This document shows positions 4,825-10,588 of a stretch of 10,588 nucleotides of DNA, piece after piece; position 1 is the first letter of the stretch; every line of letters begins with the position of its first letter. The notes beneath the pieces were generated by a model. The model did no database searches and was not told the origin of the DNA. It saw only the letters and a list, made by a program, of their open reading frames with translations. The position numbers and the translations under genes were made by a program. The stretch comes from Flavimaricola sp. (GTDB lineage Bacteria; Pseudomonadota; Alphaproteobacteria; Rhodobacterales; Rhodobacteraceae): positions 1 through 10,588 of the forward strand of contig JALZWD010000412.1 in NCBI GenBank assembly GCA_023300365.1. The letters are read 5' to 3'.

Positions 4825-5568
4825 TTACAGGCCACTTTGGGCCAGCACGTCTGACAAGATCGGGGCCAATCGTGCGCCCCATTTTGCTTGATCTTGGGGT
4901 GTTTCGATTAAATCGTTGCGCAGTTCGATCAGAACATTCGGCCGACCACTGTGCAAGGCATGTGCATCAATCGCGTCGCCGGGAAGATGGCCGAGATAGG
5001 GCTGGTTGTCACCAATGCATAGATCAGATTCTTGTGACAGCCGTGCGATCAATGCCTGAGCGAGGCGCGTATCAAGATGAGAATGCAGCACGCCGATGTG
5101 CCATGGGCGCGCAGGGCGGCCGCGCAATTGGGGCGTGAAGCTGTGGATGGCGGCGATGGCGGTATCGGCGCGGCGGGCGGCGAGGGCCTCGTAGGCGGCG
5201 TGGTAGGGGCGGTGCAAAAGATCGAGGCGTTTGGTGATGTCGTTTGCGCAAATGCCGCGATTGGCGGGGATGATTGTGCCATCGTAGAGCTGCATCACGA
5301 GGGTTGGATCGTCTTCGCCGCGGTTGGGATCAATGACCAGCCGCGAAAATTGCGAGGCGATGGCGGGGCTGTTGAGGGCCTCGGCGAGGGCGATTGTGAC
5401 GCCGCGTGCGCCCGGATCAAAGGCGATGTGGCGCTCCATGTCAGCCGCGGGCAGGCCAAGATCGCCGCCATTGATCCAATCGGGCACATGGTTTGAGGCA
5501 TGATCACATGTGATCAACCAGCGGCCGGGGCGGTCTTGTCCGATTATTTCGTAGGCGTTTTCTGGCAT
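4825..5568 (-). CDS. N-formylglutamate amidohydrolase family protein
   Basis: This 247-residue protein belongs to the N-formylglutamate amidohydrolase family, metal-dependent hydrolases named for the last step of one histidine degradation route (formylglutamate to glutamate and formate). Family landmarks are ITCDHASNHVP (19-29), DPGARGV (51-57), SRLVIDPNR (75-83), IHSFTP (141-146), HIGVLHS (157-163) and IELRNDLI (214-221). No other hut gene is in the window, and many alphaproteobacterial members sit outside hut operons, so the true substrate may be a different N-acyl or N-formyl amide. The start at 5568 has AAGAG 8 nt upstream; an ATG at 5592 lacks a ribosome binding site, and the frame beyond runs antisense to pyruvate kinase. 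It is first in a two-gene unit with DUF1244 and divergent from pyruvate kinase. Confidence 0.88.
   Translation of the reverse strand: MPENAYEIIGQDRPGRWLITCDHASNHVPDWINGGDLGLPAADMERHIAFDPGARGVTIALAEALNSPAIASQFSRLVIDPNRGEDDPTLVMQLYDGTIIPANRGICANDITKRLDLLHRPYHAAYEALAARRADTAIAAIHSFTPQLRGRPARPWHIGVLHSHLDTRLAQALIARLSQESDLCIGDNQPYLGHLPGDAIDAHALHSGRPNVLIELRNDLIETPQDQAKWGARLAPILSDVLAQSGL
5501..5516. repeat. Perfect 16-bp palindrome inside the formylglutamate amidohydrolase-type gene
   Basis: TGATCACATGTGATCA is its own reverse complement. It lies about 55-70 bp inside the gene and encodes the conserved LITCDH stretch, so coding constraint may explain it. As a binding site it would be an intragenic operator close to the divergent promoter region. 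Confidence 0.4.
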
Positions 5569-5620
5569 GATTAACTCTTGGTTTCGAACCATGTGATAGG
5601 GCAGTTGCCGGGAGAAGTGA

Positions 5621-5630
5621 ATTGCGCAAT
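5621..5630. promoter_or_regulatory. Operator-like palindrome between the formylglutamate amidohydrolase-type gene and pyruvate kinase
   Basis: ATTGCGCAAT is a perfect 10-bp palindrome with a central CpG, the symmetry typical of LacI-family operators. It lies in the 168-nt divergent gap. TTGCCG (5605-5610) and AATAAG (5628-5633), 17 nt apart, make a weak candidate promoter towards pyruvate kinase, with the palindrome across the -10 region. A palindrome of this size has a modest chance of arising by accident in a gap this long. Confidence 0.35.
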
Positions 5631-5736
5631 AAGGGCCCCGAAGGCGCGTCGTTAGCGGTAACGGCCGCGAAATTAGGGCTGCACTGATCTGGCTGATTTG
5701 GTTTGGCCACGGCAACCGGATAGGACGAGGCAAAGA

Positions 5737-7188
5737 ATGAAACGTGATCGCAATGTAAAGATCGTCGCAACACTGGGCCCTGCGTCGAGCACCTATGATG
5801 AGATACGCGGATTGTTTGAGGCCGGTGCGGATGTGTTTCGTTTGAACATGTCGCACGGCAGCCATCCCGAGATTGCCGAACGTCATGCGATCATCCGTAA
5901 AATCGAGGCAGATCTTGATACGCCGGTGTGCATTTTGGCCGACCTTCAGGGGCCCAAGCTTCGGGTTGGTGTTTTTGCCAATGACGAGGGTGAGGAGCTT
6001 GAGGTGGGCGCGTCGTTCCGGCTTGATTTGGATGATGCGCCGGGGGATGCGACGCGTGTGCAATTGCCGCACCGCGAGATTTTTGACGCCCTTGAGCCGG
6101 GGGCGCGTTTGTTGGTGAACGACGGTAAGATCAAGTTGCGCGTTAAGGACTGCGGTGCGGATTTTGCCGATTGTTCTGTTTTGGTGGGTGGCACGATCAG
6201 CAACCGCAAGGGCGTGAATGTGCCGGATGTGGTTTTGCCACTGGCGGCGTTGTCCGACAAAGACCGCGCGGATTTGGCGTTTGTGTGTGATCTTGGGGTT
6301 GATTGGTTGGCGTTGTCCTTTGTTCAGCGACCCGCAGACGTTGAAGAGGCGCGCAAGCTTACTGCGGGGCGGGCGGCGATTTTGTCGAAGATCGAAAAGC
6401 CAGCCGCGGTGGCCGCGTTTAACGAGATTTTGGCCGTATCTGATGGGATCATGGTGGCGCGGGGCGACCTGGGTGTGGAATTGCCGGTGCAAAACGTACC
6501 GCCAATTCAAAAGCGCCTTGTTCGGCGGTGCCGCGAGGTTGGCAAACCTGTGATTGTGGCGACACAGATGCTTGAGAGCATGATCGACAGCCCGATGCCC
6601 ACGCGCGCCGAGGTGTCGGATGTGGCGACGGCGATTTATGAAGGCGCGGATGCGATTATGTTGTCGGCCGAAAGTGCGGCAGGGTCGTTCCCGATTGAGG
6701 CCGTGCAGACCATGGATAACGTGGCGACCGAAGTTGAGGCCGATCCGACGTATCGTGAAATCATCGAGGCCTCGCGGAAAGCCGGGCGGACGACCGTGGC
6801 AGATGGGATCGTGGCCGCGGCGCGGGAGATCGCCGAGACCACGGATGTGGCGGCGATTTGCTGTTTCTCGCAGAGCGGCACGACGGCCTTGCTGGTGGCG
6901 CGTGAACGTCCGCGGGTGCCGATTATTGCGCTGACGTCACAGCGTGAGACCGCGCGGCGTCTGAGCCTGTCTTGGGGCTGTAACTGTGTGGTGACCGGAA
7001 CGGTTGATCGATTTAAGCATGCGGTTATTGCCGCCGTTCGGGCCGCGCGGGCCGAGCGCGTTGCCACGCCGGATGATATGGTTGTGGTGACGGCGGGTGT
7101 GCCATTTAACACTGCGGGTACAACAAATATCTTGCGTGTTGCGCCGTGTGACGAGAGCAAGATTGTGCCAGCCGACCCGGAGCTTTAG
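5737..7188 (+). CDS. pyk: Pyruvate kinase
   Basis: Pyruvate kinase transfers phosphate from phosphoenolpyruvate to ADP, the last step of glycolysis, in the cytosol as a tetramer. The 483-residue protein carries the whole family signature: KIVATLGPASS (8-18), FRLNMSHGSH (34-43), ADLQGPKLRVG (68-78), the B domain with NDGKIKL (128-134) and GVNVPDV, LSFVQRPADV (193-202), the active-site ILSKIEKP with catalytic Lys218 and Glu220, ARGDLGVELP (241-250) and VATQMLESM (274-282). The C-terminal domain ends in VVVTAGVPFNTAGTTN, as in bacterial enzymes. The start at 5737 gives the expected N-terminus and follows a GACGAGG site; 13 further in-frame codons upstream lack support. A small membrane protein gene follows 33 nt later. 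The divergent gap holds an operator-like palindrome. Confidence 0.97.
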   Translation: MKRDRNVKIVATLGPASSTYDEIRGLFEAGADVFRLNMSHGSHPEIAERHAIIRKIEADLDTPVCILADLQGPKLRVGVFANDEGEELEVGASFRLDLDDAPGDATRVQLPHREIFDALEPGARLLVNDGKIKLRVKDCGADFADCSVLVGGTISNRKGVNVPDVVLPLAALSDKDRADLAFVCDLGVDWLALSFVQRPADVEEARKLTAGRAAILSKIEKPAAVAAFNEILAVSDGIMVARGDLGVELPVQNVPPIQKRLVRRCREVGKPVIVATQMLESMIDSPMPTRAEVSDVATAIYEGADAIMLSAESAAGSFPIEAVQTMDNVATEVEADPTYREIIEASRKAGRTTVADGIVAAAREIAETTDVAAICCFSQSGTTALLVARERPRVPIIALTSQRETARRLSLSWGCNCVVTGTVDRFKHAVIAAVRAARAERVATPDDMVVVTAGVPFNTAGTTNILRVAPCDESKIVPADPEL

Positions 7189-7221
7189 TGTCTTAGACAT
7201 TACTAGACCGGAGGTAGCACT

Positions 7222-7446
7222 ATGGATGCCGACCTGTTTTTTGTTATTGGTGTGCTGGTGGTGGGGTTTTCTGTTCCCGCGATTATCAGCGCGTTTTCTG
7301 AGGGGCGCGCCCCCCGCGCCGCGGCCATCATGATTATGATTGGCGGCGGTATGTTGGGGATAGCCGTTCTTAATAAACCCAGCGGTTACAGCATTGGCGA
7401 TACACCAGAAGTGTTTAGCCGGGTTGTTGGCAAATACATAAACTAG
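7222..7446 (+). CDS. Small two-helix membrane protein, unknown function
   Basis: This 74-residue protein has two hydrophobic segments, about residues 5-24 and 34-50, joined by a short charged loop SEGRAPR. The tail of 24 residues is soluble, ending SRVVGKYIN. The loop charges suggest both ends face the periplasm and the loop the cytosol, though this is only the positive-inside rule. GGAGG at 7210-7214 lies 7 nt before the ATG, a strong ribosome binding site, and the gene is 33 nt after pyruvate kinase, so it is likely the second gene of that unit. I recognise no named family. Its hydrophobic pattern and strong initiation site argue that it is a real gene. Confidence 0.75.
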   Translation: MDADLFFVIGVLVVGFSVPAIISAFSEGRAPRAAAIMIMIGGGMLGIAVLNKPSGYSIGDTPEVFSRVVGKYIN

Positions 7447-7452
7447 GGCGTG

Positions 7453-7484
7453 CGCCGCTAGGCCCCGAAAGGGACCAAGCGGCG
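7453..7484 (+). terminator. Terminator hairpin with GAAA loop after the pyruvate kinase unit
   Basis: A 14-bp stem with two mismatches (CGCCGCTAGGCCCC at 7453-7466 with 7471-7484) is capped by a GAAA tetraloop and followed by TTTG. It starts 7 nt after the stop of the small membrane protein and overlaps the last nine codons of the convergent desaturase gene. The stem and loop are very good; the T tract is short. Confidence 0.6.
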
Positions 7485-8486
7485 TTTGTCTTCGTCCCAC
7501 AAGTTGAGGCGCGCGCACTGGAGGCTTGAGGCCAATGTCAGGCGGCTGGTTTCCACAAGCTCTGCGTGATCGCGCAATACTTCTGTTAGGCGGTAGAAGG
7601 GGATGCGGCTGTAGAGGTGGTGGACGTGGTGGATGCCGATGTTGGCGGTGAGCCAGCGCAAGACCACAGGCAGATCGTAATGTGACGAGCCGTGCAATGC
7701 CGCCTCGTGGACCTGCCAATTATCGGCGCCTTCCCAATGGGTGGTTTCGAATTGGTGCTGTACGTAAAACAACCAAACGCCGACGGATGCGGCGACAATG
7801 CTTGATGGCAAGAAGACCAACAGCAATGCAGGCCAGCCGCCAAAATAGAGGATTGCGGTGATGACGAGGGCAATTCCGATGTTGGTGCCCATCGCGCTTA
7901 CCCAATAGCGCGCGCCGTTCATCATGCCAAAGGGCAGACGGTTGCACAGCAAAAAGATATAGCTTGGGCCAAGGCCGAACATCACCAATGGGTGACGGTA
8001 AAGGCGGTATTTCAGGCGGCCCATCCGGTCGAGGGCGTTGTATTCGGCCACGGTGAGTGTGTTGATATCGCCCAAGCCGCGATGATCGAGATCGCCAGCG
8101 TGGCTGTGGTGAATGGCATGGGCGCGGGCCCAAACATCATAGGGGGTGAGCGTGAGGATCCCCAGCGCGCGGCCTGTCCAATCACTGACCTGACGGTTTT
8201 TGAAGAAGGAGCCGTGGCCACAATCGTGTTGGATGGCAAACAGGCGCAGCAGGAACATGCCATTGACCGCCGAGATCAAAAAGGCGCCGATATAGCTGTG
8301 GGGGGCGACCCAACAGGCCAAGGCCCACAGGGCGATAAAGGGCGTGAGCGTGACGGCCACTTCGAACCAGCTTCGTGCGGTGCTTGGGTCGCGGTATTTG
8401 CGCAGGATGTTTATCCAATCGCGCGCGTGCTGTTCCGCTTGGATTGGGTCTGCTTCCGAAACGGGTACGGTGGTTTGGAATGTCAT
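7458..8486 (-). CDS. Membrane fatty acid desaturase
   Basis: This 342-residue integral membrane protein introduces a double bond into acyl chains of membrane lipids using a di-iron centre. The three histidine boxes are intact: HDCGH (87-91), HAIHH (123-127) and HHVHH (286-290). Hydrophobic segments lie near 43-61, 65-83, 168-182, 200-216 and 218-243, the usual hairpin pairs that leave the boxes on the cytosolic face. The pattern suits the acyl-lipid delta-12-like (DesA) group, but the position of the double bond cannot be told. The ATG at 8486 is preferred, with AAAGG 6 nt upstream; a GTG at 8519 would add 11 residues and has no ribosome binding site. The electron donor is not encoded nearby. 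It stands alone, convergent with the pyruvate kinase unit and divergent from the MuiA-like gene. Confidence 0.92.
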   Translation of the reverse strand: MTFQTTVPVSEADPIQAEQHARDWINILRKYRDPSTARSWFEVAVTLTPFIALWALACWVAPHSYIGAFLISAVNGMFLLRLFAIQHDCGHGSFFKNRQVSDWTGRALGILTLTPYDVWARAHAIHHSHAGDLDHRGLGDINTLTVAEYNALDRMGRLKYRLYRHPLVMFGLGPSYIFLLCNRLPFGMMNGARYWVSAMGTNIGIALVITAILYFGGWPALLLVFLPSSIVAASVGVWLFYVQHQFETTHWEGADNWQVHEAALHGSSHYDLPVVLRWLTANIGIHHVHHLYSRIPFYRLTEVLRDHAELVETSRLTLASSLQCARLNLWDEDKRRLVPFGA

Positions 8487-8821
8487 GCGCAGCCTTTGTA
8501 TCGATGTGTCCCGCGCCACTTGGGCCGCGGTCGTTTAGGAGACAGTGTAGGAGCAAGGCGTTAAGGGAAACCTCAAACTTACACGATTTCGCGAGGGTGG
8601 GATTTATGATTCACCTTGGCATGGCGGTTTTTGCCTTTGATGGGTGGTGAAGCCTTTATTTTATTGATGTCACGGCCATTTGAAGGGTTTGTTTGGCATT
8701 TGTCGTTTTTTTTAAAATTTTGGCGGCGAAGTCGGAAAATCTGTGGATTTTTAGTCTTGGGCCCAAGGATGCGAGGATCGTGTCCGTCATATCCGTAGAA
8801 AATAACCCAAATGAGGATGAT
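8487..8821. other. 335-nt divergent gap before the MuiA-like gene
   Basis: This AT-rich gap separates the desaturase (-) and MuiA-like (+) genes. TTGTTT (8689-8694) and TAAAAT (8713-8718), 18 nt apart, make a candidate plus-strand promoter with a good -10. CTTGGGCCCAAG (8756-8767) is a perfect 12-bp palindrome about 40 bp downstream of that -10. An open frame in phase with the MuiA-like gene begins at 8693 but would precede a clear signal peptide, so I treat it as untranslated. No RNA gene is recognised. Confidence 0.4.
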
Positions 8822-10519
8822 ATGACCCGATTTTATGCAGCGACCGCGATTGTTCTTGTGGCAGGTCTGCCCGCCTTTGCCGAGAGTATTCAAGCCCAAA
8901 GCGAAATCACCCAAGCCACGGTATTCTTGCAAGGGGCGGCTGTGGTGCGCAGCGTCGCGTTTGATGTGGCGGCCGGGCAGCACAGTATCATTATTGACGA
9001 TTTGCCGATGCAATTTGATGCTTCGACCCTGCGTGTGACGGGCGGCGGGGATGCGGCGTTTGAGATTGTGTCGGTGGATCACCGGATCACACGTTTGCCG
9101 CCGCAAGATCCGCGCGAAACCGAGCAATACCGCACGATTGCCGCCGAGATTGAGGCGCTTGAGGCGCAGATGGATGATGTTGGGTTTGCGCGGCGTGGTG
9201 TGATGACGCGGATTGAGGTGGCCGATGGGCGTTTGCGGATGGTTGAGGCCCTTATGACGCGCGAACCGCAGGAGATGGTGGATGGGGTTGAGCGCGGGGC
9301 GGACCCACAAGATTGGGCCGCGACGATTGAGGTTTTGGCCGCACAGATGGACATTGCGTTGACCGCGCGATTGGACGCGCAAGCAGACCTGCGCCCGTTT
9401 GATGCGCAGATTGAAGAATTGCGGGCGGATATTGTGGAAAAGCAGCAAGAGCTTGCGGCGGTGCAATTGCCGGCCCGCGAGCGATCTGTGGCGACGATTG
9501 AGATTGTGGCGGATGGTGATGTGAGCGGGGAATTGGATCTGAGTTACCGGGTGCATCACGCGGGCTGGGAGCCGGTGTATGATTTGCGGTTGTTGCAGGG
9601 GGAAGAGGCGGTTTTGGATGTGGAGCGGCATGCGCGGATTTGGCAAGGCACGGGGGAGGCCTGGGAGGATGTGGCGGTGACGTTATCAACCGCACGTCCG
9701 TCGGGACGCATGGCCGCGCCGCACATGCAGGCGCAAATTGCAGGCCTTCGGCGGGAAGACACGGTCGTGTTGGCTCGGCCACAGGCGCAATCGGTGGCAG
9801 AGCCTGCGGCGCGGATGGAGGTTGATTTCGCGGGGTCGCCGACGTTGGGGTTTAATGATGTCCCTGCGGCGTTGGCCCAAGCGCAGAGTGTGACGCACGG
9901 TCAGACCGTGACGTATGTTTTGCCCACGCTGACGGATGTGGATGGCGATGGCACCGTGCGGCAGACGGCCATTGATGCGCGTGCGATGGCGGTGACCGCG
10001 CAGGCCCGTTCGGCACCGCGTTTGGACCCTCATGCCTATTTATATGCGGCGTTGGAAAACAGCTTTGCCGGGCCAATCTTGCCGGGGCGGGCGTCGATTT
10101 ATGTGGACGGCGCATTCATGGGCGAGGCCGGATTGCCGTTGGTGGCGGCGGGCGAGGAGGTGGTCCTGCCGTTTGGTGCGATTGACGGGATATTGATATC
10201 GAGTGAAATTTTGGACCGACAGAATGGTGACTATGGGCTGTTGTCGACGACAAATACGCGGCTGGAGGCCTATGGTTTGCATGCCCAAAGCGTGTTGGAG
10301 TACGGCATCGCGGTGACGATTTATGATGGGGCGCCTGTGTCGGAGGATGAAGACCTTGAGATCGAGGTGACATCGAGTGTTGCGCCCACCCAGCGTGATG
10401 TAGATGGGGCGCGGGGTGTTGTGGCGTGGACGTTTGATTTGGCGCCGGGTGCGCAATGGGATGTTCAGTTTGGGTATGAGATGTCGTGGCCCGGCGCGGC
10501 GCAGGTGCTTTTGCAGTAA
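8822..10519 (+). CDS. Exported DUF4140/DUF4139 (MuiA-like) protein
   Basis: This 565-residue protein has an N-terminal signal peptide (MTRFYAATAIVLVAGLPAFA, cleavage expected after residue 20), so it acts in the periplasm or beyond. Residues about 28-125 form the DUF4140 domain (TQATVFLQGAAVVRS), then comes a glutamate- and alanine-rich helical stretch (about 100-215, probable coiled coil), then a DUF4139 domain with YRVHHAGWEPVYDLRL (242-257) and AWEDVAVTLSTARPSG (280-295). Family members are often annotated 'mucoidy inhibitor A', but their biochemical role is unknown. The start at 8822 has GAGGA just upstream and places the signal peptide first; the frame extends back to 8693 without support. 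The region at residues 320-400, rich in Ala and Gln, looks like a flexible linker. It is apparently a single-gene unit. Confidence 0.9.
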   Translation: MTRFYAATAIVLVAGLPAFAESIQAQSEITQATVFLQGAAVVRSVAFDVAAGQHSIIIDDLPMQFDASTLRVTGGGDAAFEIVSVDHRITRLPPQDPRETEQYRTIAAEIEALEAQMDDVGFARRGVMTRIEVADGRLRMVEALMTREPQEMVDGVERGADPQDWAATIEVLAAQMDIALTARLDAQADLRPFDAQIEELRADIVEKQQELAAVQLPARERSVATIEIVADGDVSGELDLSYRVHHAGWEPVYDLRLLQGEEAVLDVERHARIWQGTGEAWEDVAVTLSTARPSGRMAAPHMQAQIAGLRREDTVVLARPQAQSVAEPAARMEVDFAGSPTLGFNDVPAALAQAQSVTHGQTVTYVLPTLTDVDGDGTVRQTAIDARAMAVTAQARSAPRLDPHAYLYAALENSFAGPILPGRASIYVDGAFMGEAGLPLVAAGEEVVLPFGAIDGILISSEILDRQNGDYGLLSTTNTRLEAYGLHAQSVLEYGIAVTIYDGAPVSEDEDLEIEVTSSVAPTQRDVDGARGVVAWTFDLAPGAQWDVQFGYEMSWPGAAQVLLQ

Positions 10520-10550
10520 CCTCCGTTGGCATTGAAGAAGGTGTGTGTCG

Positions 10551-10572
10551 CGGCCGGTGCATTGTCTGGCCG
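10551..10572 (+). terminator. Weak hairpin after the MuiA-like gene
   Basis: CGGCC (10551-10555) can pair with GGCCG (10568-10572) around a 12-nt loop, followed by TGGCAAAATTTTGG. It lies 31 nt after the stop codon. The stem is short, the loop large and the T run offset, so it may only be a chance fold. Confidence 0.25.
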
Positions 10573-10588
10573 TGGCAAAATTTTGGTA

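Noticed and set aside
5569..6510. Upstream part of the long minus-strand frame that contains the formylglutamate amidohydrolase-type gene
   Set aside because: It is antisense to pyruvate kinase, basic and low in complexity, and the family domain begins at the 5568 start.
8606..8650. 14-codon frame with a GAGGG-like site upstream of the MuiA-like gene
   Set aside because: Too short, and it lies upstream of the best promoter candidate, so there is no support for translation.
8579..9646. 355-codon minus-strand frame opposite the MuiA-like gene
   Set aside because: It is rich in Arg, His, Asn and Pro, typical of an antisense shadow; the plus strand has a signal peptide and DUF4139 motifs.
1..10588. 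Mobile element, phage, CRISPR or defence system
   Set aside because: No transposase, integrase, terminal repeats, repeat-spacer array, nuclease or toxin-antitoxin pair was seen; composition is uniform across the window.

Overview
The window reads as chromosome of an alphaproteobacterium, most likely Rhodobacterales (Roseobacter group). This is inferred from the protein families (DUF1244, DUF2805, small RTX-like protein, DUF4139/MuiA), the GC-rich codon use with many TTG and GCG codons, and dense packing on both strands. There is no tRNA, rRNA, IS element, CRISPR array or prophage, and no sign of recent transfer. Nothing was searched; all family calls come from reading motifs.

Layout. Positions 1-129 (-) hold the N-terminus of a DUF2805-type protein that runs off the left edge. 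Positions 274-4492 form an arginine/guanidine and polyamine-flavoured section: an arginine deiminase/dimethylargininase-type enzyme (-), a divergent VOC-fold protein (+), a class 1b S-adenosylmethionine decarboxylase-type protein SpeD (+), a small RTX-like probable secreted protein (-), and a full-length bacterial L-arginine:glycine amidinotransferase homologue (+). Positions 4518-5568 (-) hold an N-formylglutamate amidohydrolase-family gene followed 13 nt later by a DUF1244 gene. Pyruvate kinase (+) diverges from these and is followed by a 74-residue two-helix membrane protein, then a strong hairpin that overlaps the end of a convergent fatty acid desaturase (-). The window ends with an exported MuiA-like DUF4140/DUF4139 protein (+).

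How the genes may work together. Two of the five genes in 274-4492 carry the Cys/His/Asp catalytic set of guanidino-modifying enzymes, and the third, SpeD, belongs to a family that makes the aminopropyl donor for polyamines but has been recruited repeatedly as ornithine or arginine decarboxylase. No spermidine synthase is present. The amidinotransferase releases ornithine from arginine, so SpeD could act on that product or on arginine; this is inference. The genes are not one operon (the strands alternate), so any link is by shared metabolism rather than one transcript.

The most unusual nucleotide signal is in front of the amidinotransferase. The 427-nt gap between it and a divergent gene contains a textbook intrinsic terminator (7-bp stem plus seven T) 57 nt before the start codon, with no plus-strand gene upstream to terminate. 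A 27-codon open frame with a good ribosome binding site runs through that hairpin and has AGG and AGA arginine codons in it. This suggests an attenuated leader or a small RNA.
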